A stretch of 64,000 nucleotides of DNA from Atrichornis clamosus (Eukaryota > Chordata > Aves > Passeriformes > Menuridae), in assembly GCA_013400975.1 (NCBI GenBank), contig WBMZ01008695.1, positions 1 to 64,000 on the forward strand, written 5' to 3'. Within the stretch, counting starts at the first letter, position 1; every line of letters starts with the position of its first letter. Below the pieces are notes generated by a model. The model searched no databases. It saw only the letters and a program-made list of their open reading frames with translations, and had not been told where the DNA came from. A program made the translations under genes and the position numbers. Positions 36,470 to 50,112 of the stretch are shown here, piece by piece.

Positions 36470-39400
36470 GTATGTCCAAGCTCTTCTTTTGTGGTGTCAA
36501 ACAAAATTGACAACAAAAAGAGATATTTCTTGTTCAGTTCCAACTGAACTTCACTATAACCAAACTGCCAAGGTTTTTCCCTCTTGCCCAGAATGAAAAA
36601 CCTTTCTTCTGCTTGCTCAGACACGCCTGGTTTTCACTCTTGTTCACCTTTATGGAGTGTCAAACAGTGAGTAAAGTATGGGTAGATGATCTCCAGAGAC
36701 AGCTGATGAGGAGAAGAGCTACCAGCCCATTCTCTGGTTTTATTTGTTGCTAAATTACAAGGAATACTGGCATGTCAAAAACCAGGAATTTTTTGCTTGT
36801 CTGCAGGGAGTCTGTTGTGTACAAGCAGAGGATATCTCAAGGGTTTTTTTTGTTCTAAGCTTGGAAGTCACTTCCCAAAGTAACCCTTCAGGGTATCACC
36901 TGGATGCCTGAGTGTTATCTCCCAAGTAAGGGTGGAAGAATCATCTCTTCCTTACTTCTTCCTGTCCATATTAAGCAGATTTAAAGGTCACGTGCCTCCA
37001 GAAATATAGAGAACAGGGAAGAGTTCTGCAGTAAGCTATTTCTTCTGAAATCAAGAGCATGGAATAAATATGTAAGGAAAACACCTAGTTCATTTAAATC
37101 CCAGAAATACAGCTATGGTCTTATTAGCTCTTAATTTCTCAGCAAGTTAGTGAAATGAGCACAGAAAAAAGACTAAGTGATTTCAGTCGAAGTGGAGCAA
37201 TTTGTCCTGTAAGATGTAGCTTGCTTACATACACATTTTCATCCTGAGCCTGTAAATGCTTCAAACATCTGAACTTGATAGACCAAAGTAAGCTCCACTC
37301 AGACTCTATGTTGAATCAAACCCATAAATATTTATACAACTGAGAAAAGGAGGCACAAGGCTAAACTATTCCATTCAGCCTCTAATGCTTACATTCAAAT
37401 TTATATATTTATCAAATTGATATAGCAAAATCAGGATTGGTTTGTATACATGAGAAATCTAATGTCCATACTTGTCAACACAAATGAGAATATAAACATT
37501 TTAATGTGCCAAATAGCTCTCCTGGCATTTCTAGTGAGGGAATTCAACCAGATACAGAACGTGGGAAGATGGGTTCTTGAAATGGTCCTCAGTGCCCATC
37601 ACCACTTTAATTTGGACAAAGCTGTAATGCACCTACAGCGGAGGAGCTAGTGGTTTCAAATGGAGAGACACCACTTTATAAAAGTGGGTTAGAACCCCCA
37701 GCTGGCCCCTTGGCAGCTGGGTCAACTGGTTCAGGTCAGTGTAGTCATTTAAGCAGCATAGAAAGGCTAATGATGGCTGAGCAGATGTTATTTTTCTCCA
37801 TCTTTTTTCTTGGTTGTAGTGATGCACATAAATTCCCTTAGACATAAGACTTTTCAGACTTTTTGTATACTCTGACTTATCTGATGCCATATAGCTGAGG
37901 AAAAGATACACTAGTCTTAAACAATTATTTTAGCTCCAGGAAAAACATATAACATGTCAGACAACAGGGCTATCATTCAGGCTAATGCTGTAGGGTACAT
38001 GAGTATTTTTTCCAACCGAGACTTCAATATCCCATGTTTAGGGTTTAACTTAAGAGAGAACTGAAGAAGCTGCTATTTAGTTTGCTCTGCTCTAGTAAAG
38101 CAGGAAGGAGAGGCTGCATCTTCTTGCACAGTGGATTTTGCTTTGCAGCAGTGTTCCATCACTTCACAGCTTGATTTTACTTCTCACAATGTGAATTTAA
38201 TAGGTGTATTTGAAGAAGATTCTACATATCTCCTCTTCATAAATGTGACCTCTCAGAAAATATTGAAAGCTCATAACCTAATTCATTCTCTATCAGTAAA
38301 CGGCAGAGAAGCCTCTGCTATACTTACGTGACAGGCTTTTAACATAAGTCAACTGATCCTCACAGTCTCAGTGTGAGGCAGCCTTGCAAAACTTTATCCC
38401 TGTTACCACTGCCTATGTTTGCTCCTACCTTTGTGTAGCATTGAGCATAACTGCAGGTTCTCTGTGCTGAGGTGTTCTAGAGGTCTTTTGCAGGAAGAAA
38501 AAAGGAGTCATTAACCAAGTTTAAAAAACATTCAAGAGTGAGCCGGTGTCTCCTTTACACATAAGACATGAGTGGGCTTTCTCTGGGGAAGAAATTAGAT
38601 TAGCTGTGGCTCTTTAAAGTGATTAATGATCACTGGCTAGCATTAAGTTGAACATCTAATCCTTGGCTGATTGGAGCATTTGCGAGAACAGCACTCAAAA
38701 AAATACCATTTTTTAGTAATAGAAATTTTGTCATATTTTGATTATGATGGGGTTAGATGTTGCACTGGCTTTAAAGTTTTACTTTGAGATTTATGGGATG
38801 TAGCTGGAACAGTGAGTAGGTGCAATGCATACATGTTACCTGAAAATTTTCTTCCACTGAAAAGTAAAGGACCATATTTAGGTTTACAGAATGCAGTTCT
38901 GTCTATAGCTCGATACAAATTTTGAAGGTTCACTTAAGCTTCCTGAAGTGAATTTGGTACTGGTCAATTGACCAATTAGGCAATTACCTTTGTTAAACTG
39001 TCTGGGTCTTCAGGTCCCTTAACCACACCCTTTCAGTAGGGTATTTGTCACGGTTTGCTATTTTCCTGTAAAGACATGTTTTTTAATATTGTACTGAAAT
39101 TGCTTTTTCATTTCTTTCTCGTTTCAGATACAAAGGGTTCTTTTTGTGTTGTTTGTTTCATAGGGTTTTTGTTTTGGGTTTTGGTTTTTTTTTGGTGGTG
39201 TGGTTTTGTGTTTTAGGGGGTTTTTTTCACAAGTCATATTACTGGTTTCAGAAATGGAAAGATCAATTCAAATTACCTGTGACTGAGCTAGTCTGTGTAT
39301 TCAGCAAGGTTTCACTTTTCCCATGCTCTTTCAGTAACTTGCTTTGCACAAATACAGAAGCATTAATATCAAAATATAACTTGGGAAAGCAGTGAGCAGT

Positions 39401-40179
39401 TCATTTGGCTTACTAACAGTTTAAATGATCATTCCACAGCTTGAGAAAGGAGAAATAATGATCCCCCAAATATAAGGAGCTAGCTTAAATACCTGCTGTA
39501 AAACTCACATAAGTGGCAGGAGTTGTGGTAACAAAGCTATCCTGGAGCATTTTAAATATGCTTTTGAATGATAGAGTTCCAATTCTTTCTCATCGTCTAC
39601 TTTAAAAGAACAATATAAGATACTGACATAGTCTTGCAACTTCTGGTTCTTTTTAGAAGGAAAATGCTGATTATAAAAATTTCAGGTGAAAAAAAATCCT
39701 GACTCCCTTTAGGTGAACAATACTTTCTATTAGTTAAAGTGTCGTTACCTTTTTTTCAGTCTGAATTTTTCTAACTTTTATGTAGCAGAAATGTGTAACA
39801 TCCAGCATTAAGAAGATGAAAATTTCTCCTTTAATATTCATGATACTCCTCATTTCCTCCCACCCCACCGTGTAAATATATCTTGACAGTAAACCAGCGA
39901 TCATTTATCGTCCTCTTTGACACAGGCTTCTCATTTTTACAAGGCAAGTTTTTCAGAATTTGAATGCTTCTTGTGGCTGTTTCATTAAGGCTTCCTAGTT
40001 TGAATACTAGTATAGTCCATTAGTTGTTCCTATGGAATGCTTGGGGATCACAGATATAAACTAGAACCATGTTGTTACATGCTGTTTGAAACAGAAAAAT
40101 TCTCTGTCTCAACATCGGTGGTGATTTATATAATCCTTTCCTATTGCTACTCTGTGTTTACTTCCTTGTACATCAAAGA
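36470..40179. other. AT-rich single-copy DNA, no gene recognised
   Basis: Only short frames without recognisable domains. A strong acceptor-like TTTCATTTCTTTCTCGTTTCAG ends at 39127, directly before a G/T tract (39133-39232), and has no suitable donor. Confidence 0.45.
39133..39232 (+). repeat. G/T-rich low-complexity tract, about 100 bp
   Basis: The longest of the G/T tracts: T runs up to nine and G runs up to five on the plus strand, no fixed period. Confidence 0.8.
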
Positions 40180-40525
40180 ATCTTTCTCACTGCTCTAGCC
40201 AGGGTACTGCACTGTAGGCTAATATTAATTTGGTTATCCACCATCATCCATATGCCTCTTCATAGGTTACTATATTGTCTTTGTTTGGAATGTGTGCTCT
40301 TAGTTATGAGATAGACAGCTTTGTGCTCAGCTGTGTTAAAACACATCTTATTCAGGTGAGCCCAGGCTGCCATGCAATCTGTGGAACTGACAGCTCCCCG
40401 GTATTTACCATTTTATTATCTTTTGTGTCATCTGCAAATTTTACTGGGAAGGATTTCATGTTTTCTTTCATATCACTGATTTATTCTCCTGCACAGGTAC
40501 TCCGTAGGGAATAAAGGGCTCATGG
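40180..40525 (-). mobile_element. Ancient CR1/L3-like LINE fragment, minus strand
   Basis: The plus strand carries TTTTGTGTCATCTGCAAATT (from about 40420), the complement of the reverse-transcriptase FADDTK coding motif. It is preceded by ACATCTTATTCAGGTGAGCC and followed by TTTCATGTTTTCTTTCATAT, in the order seen in old amniote LINE consensus sequences of the CR1/L3 group. It is riddled with substitutions and indels, non-coding, and older than the CR1 copies at 23068 and 49065. The outer limits are uncertain by tens of bases. Confidence 0.6.
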
Positions 40526-43500
40526 AGTTCTTTCCCTGCACAGAGTACTTGGGGTAGATCTAATCCATATATCAGAGCTGCTGGTCATAATGTCTGGGAG
40601 CAGATTAGGGCTGCCGGCACTGATGAGTTGCAACCAGGCAGGGGCAGTGAGTCATGAGCACACTCTTTACTTGCAGCAGTATGAGATGGCTGCAGCCTTT
40701 CTTTAAAGTAATGTGAGGCTTGTTTCGCATAGTGATGTTGTTGAAATACAAAGACAATTCTCCTTTGAAAATTTGTGTGTTTGTAGTGATGGCTACTAGT
40801 GAATTCCCTTTTATTTTTTTAAGCTGTTTCTGGAAACAAAGCTAGATTATTTGCAAACGGTTAGCAAATTTAGTGACTTGTGTTTATTCAAAAAGAAGGG
40901 GCAAGGAGATGGTTTTTGGAAACCCTGAAATCTTTCATATTAGTTTTCTTCCTTAATGGATTGTTTTAAAATTTTTTCCAAATGATGCTTTTTTTTAGAA
41001 CTAAATGTGTTTTTCAGATGACTAGAAGATTAAATGATGGAGTCATCAAGCATAAGGCTTTATTGAAAAATAAGTTCAGAGTTTACTAAAAACAAACCTT
41101 TCGGATGACATTTTGTTCCTCATTTTTTCCCCACCTCCCAAAAGGATTTCTTTGAGGAAACCTCAAAATTGTGCTGTAAAGATTGTTTTTCTTTATTTGG
41201 CTACTTAGCAGCCCTACACAGTGCTGTATCTTGCTTAATTTTAAGGCTAAAGTTACATTATTTAGCAAGCAATGAATTCTTCTACCTAGCCAGAAGGCCT
41301 TTATGATGCTAAAGTGACACAGTTCATGATTCACATCCAGATGCAGTAATATTGCTAAACTTTGAACTTATTTATGGTGAAACTGTTGACTTCGTGCTAA
41401 AATTCCTTTATGTTAATGGTACCTGTAGTCAGTTTAAAGTATTTATACTGATTTCCTTTCCCTTTAAGACAACTAGTGCTCCAGTTAAAACATGCAAATA
41501 TTTAGCAAAGTCTGCATCATCTCAAACTGGTATACAGAAAATAAGACTTGCATTGCGTTTTGTGAAATGTTATTTGTTGTTGTACAGCCATTTGTCACGT
41601 GTTTGTGATAGTAAAAGTTCCATGTTCATATTCACACATGTACATATATGCACATACATAGAACACACACTTTTGAAAAGAAAGGAAATTCAGTAATTTT
41701 AAAGAAAAACACAATGAAGCATAAAGTGTATTTCTGCCTGAGTGCAATAAGAAGGTGACAATTTTTAATTGTTTTAGGCATGAAGTGATCCTGTGCTGTT
41801 GTTCCAAAAAATCCAACAAAAAACCCCTAAACCAACCCGAAAGTAACAAGTAGCAACAAACTCACAGTACTATATGAACTAAAAATTATATAATTTAGGT
41901 GTGCCCTTAATTTCTGGTAAATAGTGAGTAAATTTCTCATGGATATCAAACAAAAAATTCCTTCCCACAAGAAAGAAAGGCACAGTCTGTCACACTTCAA
42001 AGTTTTCTGCTCATTTAGCAACAGGAGACTCACAAAAGGAGATACCTTTGCCTGTTATAGTTACATTGAACTTTGTCTTACAGTTTCATAAGTGAGGTTG
42101 GGTCTGTGCCATCTTTGAGATCACAGACTGTGATGCAGAGTAGTTTAAGATGCTGTATCATGTACCATTTAATCAGGCTGCACCACTTAGAGTATGTGTT
42201 GTGTACTGGGAATAATTTGTGTGTAGTCTTTCCAGCTGCATCTATATAAAAGGTGAAATTCCCCTACCTCTGCACAAAAGTCAGCTAAATGGACTGTGGG
42301 GAATGGAGCAGCCGTTGAATGAATTAATTTCATGTAGCTGTCCGTGGCTAGCTGTGACACTGCAGTGTGTTTCCTCCACAGCTGACTCACAGCAGGATCT
42401 GTACACATCTTTGTGCAGGTCTTGGGCTGCTGAATTTCTATGCATTGATCAGTTGTCTCCTTGCCTTGAGGTGTCCTGTATAGTTTTCCACCCTCTTGCT
42501 GAATTCCAGTGACTCATTTACATGCTTGGGGCAGTAGGTCCTCAAGCCTTGTTACTGCAGTGGACTTCATTAATTATTGTTACTACATTTGCTACTTCTA
42601 AGGTCATTGCAGTGCAGGAGAGGGAACGCTAGCACTGTCTTCTCCTTCTGCATATCCTTTCATGTAAGTTACTGTACATCCTGCTTCACATAACTGGAAG
42701 GGAGGGGCTGTTGTGCAGCTCCCCTTTCCTCTGTAGAAAATCTGCCATTGCTGGGAGTACTCTCCTCTGGCAATTCTTGGTAATGGACGTATTAGATGGT
42801 CCAGGCACAGGGAGGCAGTGCAAAGATTTTCAAGCTGTAAAAGAGTCTGTGTAACCAGTCACACCTGCAGGGTGCAATGAGATTGGCAGCCTGGTAGTTC
42901 CGGGGCTGTCTGGAAGCATCACAGGATCGCAGATTCTCTCTGCACTGGGCTATACACTGAGCAGTCTGTCATCTGTGTAATCAGTGACCAGTACTGATCA
43001 GTGTCTTTACTGCAGCTTGCTTTGGTATAGCATGTACTGTTGCTTTGTCTAGAGCATTTTCTTTGTCTCAAGAATGCCACTGTGCTCTGCATCTTGAGCT
43101 GGATGTTATACTGAAAAAGGCATTCATATTTCGCTAACTTGACAGGTTGGATTGAATGAGTTTTGTTATTCAGTAGGTATAGAGGGAAATACTGAGCTAA
43201 GATTAAGAGCAGAATACAAGCAAAGTCTATAGTATATTTTGGTATAGCATGGTCAATTGGAGCTATTTAAGTGGTGTAGTATCCCGCTTGGACAAAGATG
43301 TATCAGCAGAAACCTCTATAGCATATACTATTTAACTTGCAAAACTGTTCTTTTACTGATATTACTTGTTTTGCTAATAAATTATGACTTTCCTGTGTGA
43401 GTCTAAAGCAGATCTTTGCTGATATAGCTGATTACATGCTTAGTGCTTTGCCACAGTGGTGTACTAAGATTGCTCTATTGGCAAAATGCTCCTAATGCAG

Positions 43501-46500
43501 ACCTCATCTGATTTTAGTAATTCACTTTTCTTGATTTCAAAGCTCAACAAAATAAGACTCCTATTGTAGAATTTGAAGGGACATTAGTTGCTCCTCGACT
43601 CTGTAGTGAATAATCATTGGGATAAAGAGACCCAAGAGCTGTACTGCATTTAAAAATCAATCCTATTTTTCATAATATAATTAAATTTTTTGTCATTTCA
43701 GATACTCTTGTAGACTTGAATTAAGGGTGAGAAAGCTAATCTTCTGAGTTGCTTGACATATTTGACATGTGTTACTTATTTCACTTTTGGTCTTCATAGA
43801 ATCCTGCTGATGGTGTAATTTGCGTGGTTGTGATAGTGCTAAATCCCACACAGTTGATCTCCTTTGTCTTGTAATCGAATGATATAAACAAAAACTTTTC
43901 AAAAGTATTCTGATCTTTTTCACGCCCTCTAAAATCTCCCAACCAAAATTGACCTGAAAGGCCTGGCAATCATAATCTAGTCAGGCACAATGCCTTCCTG
44001 TGTGCTTTGGGCCACACCTAGATTTTGCAGGTAAGGAAGCATTTTCTGGTTGCTGTAGCAGGAGGCCTTGCTTCCAGGGTAGCAGCTTTTAGAGTCACTG
44101 CATTGCTGCTTGATTACTGGTGATGGTTATGCTACGTGCCTGACCCAGCGTGACTGAGAAGGGCAGTTCTGATTCATATCGCTCTGGGGAGCATCAGGCG
44201 TGTGTCCAGACTGTGCATCAGCATCGGTGGTGACTGTGGCATTGAAATTGCTGGAAAAGGCATGGAATCAGATAATCATCCATAGAGTACTACTGAATGG
44301 CTGTGAAGTTCACAGCTGGTAGATTTGTATCTTATGGGATCATGGTACCGTGTAACAGGTAAAAGCTGTTAAGTTTACTAAACAGGTTAAGGCAATTTCA
44401 TTAGGTAGGGTTTTTCCATTGTTGATGTTGGCTTATTTTTACCTCACCTCCTCACTAAGTGCACTTGCAACTTAAAAACAGACTTTTTTTTGTGTGGTGA
44501 CCAAAAAAAGAGCTAATAAACTGCTTCAGGTCTAGGTTGTATTTTGAAGGTTAAACTGAAATCTAATTATTGACATTGTCACTAAATTGAAGGAAATTTT
44601 AGAAATTGTAGAAATTTTATATATTGCAAAATGTAGAAAATTACATTAACTTTGACTTTTCTACTCTCCAAATTTTTAAGTTTCTCTTGCTTAGATGCTT
44701 TGATGCATTCCTGCAGCAATGCCTATTTCACAAGAATAAAACTAGTTCAAACAATGAACTTCCCCCTAGTTTACACCAGATACCATCTATTTTAAGTTGA
44801 AAACAAGGAATAGATTGTCTGCCTTAATTTGAGGGAGACTCTGCTCTTAGAATCTTTTAAGAATTCATAAGAAAGGTAATCGGAGATCATGTTGTACAGA
44901 TGTTTAGATAATTTTTATGTGGGAATTGGCTGACTTTTCAATCTGTTGGCTTTTATTAGAGTGAGTTCCCTTTTCCTCAGGAAGAGTTTAAGGAGGAGAA
45001 GACCTTCTCTGATCTTCCAGGCTTGTAGAGCCTCTTGAACTGGGTGCTCTTTAAAGGATAGTTAGCACTGGCCATACAGCTCTTTCAGGCATCTAAGTAC
45101 AGGGAATTGGTGGCAGAGCAGCAGTGTGTTCATGGTTGCAAGTGGGAGTTTTGTTGTTTTCTTTTACTTGCTTTTGGAGCACACCACAGTCTTGATGCGT
45201 GTTGTCTCACTCCTGGGTGCCTGTGAACACTCTACCCATGTGCTGTGAGGGTGCTTGCAATAACCTGAGTGTAGCAGAAAATGCTGTTCAATGGCAGGCT
45301 CTGCACAGGGGAAGTAGGGCTTTACAAGGGCTCCTGCTCTAAGAGTTGCTGCTCTGCATGTTCCAAGTGTACTTACTCTAAAGGTAAGACTCAGCTGTTT
45401 ACAGATACATGCTTGATAAGACAGTGATTTGGTGAAATATATTAAAATTCATTTTAATATGTAGATTCTTCTAGATTAATATTTATATATTGTTTTAACT
45501 TTTCCCATGTTCTTATCTAAGATTAATTTGTAAATCTCAAAGTAAATAAGTGCTTACTGATGGTCATCATACCCCTCCTATTTGTACCCACAATACCACA
45601 TTTGTGACTACATTCTGACTTGTTTTGATGACTCCTATGTGTAGGTATTTTTGATTGACAAACAACTAAATTCAGTTTGGATGTCCAAATCCAATGTATG
45701 CAAATATCAGCTCTTTAATTGTTATGTTTAAGCAAAATTTTACATCTGCATTAGAATGAAAAACATAGTTGAGTGCATAGAGGTGTTTCATATTGTATGA
45801 GGATAGCAAGATGACATTCAGAACAGAAAGGCCAAATGCAGTAATAACTATAAACCAGAATTAATTATTTCTCCTCCCTGTCTTCATGCTTATGTTTAGA
45901 TACTGAAATTCTCCCCATCACTAACCCGTATTCCCAGTTATTAATTGCTATCCCCATAGCAATCCTCTGCCACTGCTTGTACTCACTGTTTCTTAACCTC
46001 CAGCCCAAGAAAGCTGGTACATTCTTTGTTGTGGCAGGGACACGAGCACTCCATAGAGCTTTTGGGACGCTTGGATGGGTAGATCAGTGCCTGATATTGG
46101 TTTCAATGTGTCCATTGCTTCCAACGATGTTTCCTATGGTTTGAGGCTTGTGCTGGGGACACCGCGGTATGCATTCCAAATGACACTGCAGAATGTCTGC
46201 CAGGGAAAAACAGGTAAACATAATGAAGGGAGGTAATTGGGGAACTGTACCACGTAATTTGATTATAGCCTCAGATGCAAGGGACTCAAAAAATACTAGT
46301 TAAAACATAAATACTGGTGTTACTATGTTTGTTATGTGGTAGTGAACAATCCACTCAATAAACATGAACGTTTAGGTCAGAGCTGTAATTTGCCACACTA
46401 GTGGAAAAAAAATTATGGTAGAATAAACTATCATGCTACTGCTTAAAGATTTTTTTTTGGCGTATGGTTTTTCAATGGTATATCTGAAAGCAGATTTAGC

Positions 46501-49064
46501 ATGTGAAAATCATGGTGGTTTTTTATCCTTGTTCTAGTCAGATGAAAAAAACTCCCTGATTTGTATATGTATGACACAACTTTCTCAGAACGTGTTCTGC
46601 TATGTGTTATCAATTTTTGTAAGTGCGCAGTATGTGTTTTCTCTCTGAGCCTTTTTGTAACCCTTTTCACCATGTACCCACCATCTTTCAAGAACTGTTA
46701 AGAAAAAAGTCTGAATACCTTGAATAATTTTTTTTTTGTCATTTAAAGTCTTTTATGTTTTTTTAAAACACAGCAATCTGCTTTCTCTCTTAGTAATATT
46801 TCTTGAGAACGAAAAGTACTGGTCACACTTATACTTTTTTATTCCTGCCCGAGTAATTGGGTAACTTTTCCAGAAATTCTTTTTCCAGATTGTCAGAGAA
46901 AGATTGGCCTTTATACAAATTCAATAAGAACTACTTTTCTTGAGATGCATAGATCTTTATTAGATAGTTAAAGGTAACAGCAGCTACTATTTCTGTTGCC
47001 ATAAGACTGGCCTCTTATTTGCCTTTTTCTTTGCATAGTCACTAATTCCTGGGTGCATAAAATCCTATCTAGTTGGAACAGCATTTTACCTCTTCTGCAA
47101 ACTCTCATTTTTCATAGCCATTTGTCATAATACAGTTAAAATAAGGCTGTATAAATTATCTATAGCATGTTGATCAAAGAATATTTGTGATGGAAGGCAG
47201 TTGTCTGTTTGTAATTTAGAAATTCAGTGTAAATAACTACAGGTATTTAAGACATTTAAACAGGTATTTAGGATGAGTACCCTCACATATTTAGGACATG
47301 TGAGTTGTTCACCATTTGAGTCTGTAGCTTGCACTAAGTAGCTAATTGTGTCTGCAGACATGTGAGTTTAGTTGTCACACTGGTGCGCATGTGTATATTT
47401 ATTCAGGGACGCACAAACACGTACAACAGCAAAGTTAAATCATTCCCATTAGATTCAGAGCATGCCTATAGGAAGAGTGCTCAGAAGAGTAGAAAAAAGA
47501 GCATCTGTTAACTCTGAGTCTTGAAAACTGTAAAGCTAGAGACACTGGCTTGGACTTGGGAGGGATGAAAGGGTAACATGCTTACTGAGAAAAATGAAAC
47601 TCATGCAAGATACAGGAGCAGGGTTCCTGATTAGTTGAAATTCAGCTGAAGCAGAAGAAATGTGGCTGAAAATAATAGCACAGGCAGTGTGTGACTGTTG
47701 TTGTGGTGAGGGGACAGAGGCAGATGTGGAGAGTCCTGCAGTCCTCAAGCAATTCTCATGGGTAATGGGGAAATTGAAGAGCTGTATTGTCCATAGCCTT
47801 GTGTGCTAGAAAAGTAAAGGGTACTTTGGAACACATGGAAAATCTGTATATCTTTTGCTTCAACTTCTGTGTGTACTGGAAAGGGTGAGGTCAAAACCAC
47901 AGGGGTTCATGCTCTTTGCTTCTGCTCCTGACAGCTGGAGGCTCAGGCTGGCATTGTCTTGCAGGAATAGAATAGTTTGTTGTGGAGGGGGAACCAGCAA
48001 AATCTATACCTAGTCATTGTGCCAGCAAAATCATGAAAGACAATACAATTTTCTCAGACTAGAGGAGGCTTAAAAGCCTGTGGATGTAGTGAAACCCAAA
48101 TGCAATAGCTAGATGGGTGGAAAGGAGTCTTCCCTGGCTGCTACAGTGTTGTGCATCAGATGGAAGATATGTTCTGTGCCAGCTTACTGTTTAGATTTTA
48201 CAGATTGGTCAGATAACACTGAAGATGTGCTGACTGCAGTTGTAACATTTCTGGAAAACAAAACAAGGCCTCTGAGTTCCATATCCATCTAGAAATCACT
48301 TATGGAGGGATTTAACTGCTCTATGCAAGTAGCTAATTGCATTCTCAGTTGCAGAGTCAATCAGGACACAGCAGAGGAGCACTTGGTGAAAACACTTCAG
48401 TGCCCCTTCCATAATAACAAATGAAACACTCTCTTTTGTGGCTTCCCTGGGTTTTTTAGATTTTTGATGTGGGGTTTTCTGGAGTTCTTTAGGATGAAGA
48501 AAAGTTTCCTTGTGTAGTGCAGTTTCCTCCTTCCCCGGACAAAAAAAATGTAGGTATTTGAATGGCAAAAATGTTCAAATCTGACTCCAGACTACCACTT
48601 GTTGTTGTTAGTCAGTTTTAAACACTAAGCTTACCTATGTTTACTGCTGAATGTTTCTGGGTGGTTTTTGATTCAATATACCAGGATTTTGGTAAAACTT
48701 TGTAGTCTGGTGAGGTACTAAAATCAATTAATGATTTTTAAAACCAGAAAATTTGATTGATTTAAAATTTGGAATATCAGAAAAACAAATACAGGGAAAA
48801 CAGCTTTTTGTGACTTCAAAATCTGGATCCTAGATACTCCAGTATACTGGAAGATGTAAATAATTGTCAGATCTAGAAGGTGTATTTGCTTCTGTTCTAT
48901 TCAAACATTTTAGGAAAGCATGATGGAATATTTTTCTGTTTTTATTTATGTTGTCTTTCTTAAATTTCATTTTAACATTCTGTCTATTATTGTATCATTA
49001 GCGTTCTTTCATTCTTCTGTCTCAAAAACGTGTCCCCAATGTGCTTTTATCACTCTCTATTATA
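40526..49064. other. Single-copy DNA, no gene recognised
   Basis: About 8.5 kb with no identified gene. GC content rises in patches (42600-43000, 44030-44270, 45990-46200) but no family is recognised there. A 25-bp plus-strand exon-like segment at 43702-43726 has a good acceptor (TTTTTTGTCATTTCAG) and a GTGAGA donor. A C/A-rich tract lies at 41806-41845. Confidence 0.45.
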
Positions 49065-49191
49065 TCAGAGGCCTCCAGCCAGACAGACCTGCTGATGGCA
49101 GATGAAGCTCTCTAGGGCACAGGTTGCCAGGAGTGCCTGATGCCTCTTCAGGAGGCTGGGGCTGGCAAACAGTTATTTTTCAGAAGGTATG

Positions 49192-49804
49192 TTGTGCTTG
49201 AGGAGCTGTGTCTCCAGGTGAAGGAGCTACAGGAGGAAATGAACAGGCTACGTAGTGCTTGAGCGAACAAGCGAGAGAGACCAGTTCTTTTCAGAGATGC
49301 TAATTTCAGAGTCTCAAAACTTTCAGGAATCTCAAACCTCCACTGTAGAGGAGAAGCAGATGGACTCAGAAGCCTGCAGGGTAATTAGTCAAAGGGTCTG
49401 TTGAAGATGAATGCTGGAAGCAGGTCACTGCATGTACCAGGAAGAAAGTTTCTCCTTCTTCTTAGAATTTGACAAGTAGGACTGGTACCTTCTACAGCAG
49501 GTGTGAGGTTTTGGAACTAGAAGGCCAGACAACTGATGAGGCAGGCAAAGGTCTTTCTGGGATATGGGATCTTCTAAAACCATCTGTACCCTCCATCAAG
49601 GCCTCCTGTGTTAAAAGGAAAAGAAGGATAGTTTTAGTAGGAGACTCTTTTCTGAGGAGAATGGAGGCTGGAGCCAGCTCACAGGGAAATCTGTCATCTC
49701 CCAGGGGCTCTGATAAGGAGAGACTTCAGGGCTCTGGGAGGATTGGTAAAGGGATCAGGAGCACGGGTAGTGATTTCCTCGATTCTTGCAGTAACACTGA
49801 GTAA
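49192..49804 (+). pseudogene. CR1 ORF1 remnant (coiled coil plus SGNH-like motif)
   Basis: The frame from 49192 reads VLEELCLQVKELQEEMNRL, a leucine-heptad coiled coil, then a stop at 49259-49261. Farther on, the frame open at 49469-49804 contains KRRIVLVGDSFLRRMEA. The GDS block matches the N-terminal motif of the SGNH/GDSL esterase-like domain known from CR1 ORF1. After this motif the conserved esterase sequence does not continue, so the domain is truncated or diverged. In the family, ORF1 binds the element RNA. Confidence 0.75.
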
Positions 49805-50112
49805 TGTTCATAGGAATAGACAGATCCATCAGATCTATACATGGCTCTGAGGCTAGTGTCAGCAGAAAATGTTGAGTTTGTTGACCATGGTAGGATCTAC
49901 TCAACACCTGGTTTACTGACATCTGCTGGGATGCACCTATAACTGAGAGGAAAAAGAGTTCTAGCACAGGAGCTAGTGGGGCTCATTTTAAACTAGCTTG
50001 GAAGGGGAGAAAGGGACAAAACCAGGCTGGCCAGTGATGAGCAATGGGATGGTGTGCCAAAACTGAAGGAAGTGAGACTAATGGGATCCCTCAATCTGCT
50101 TCACCAGGTGTT

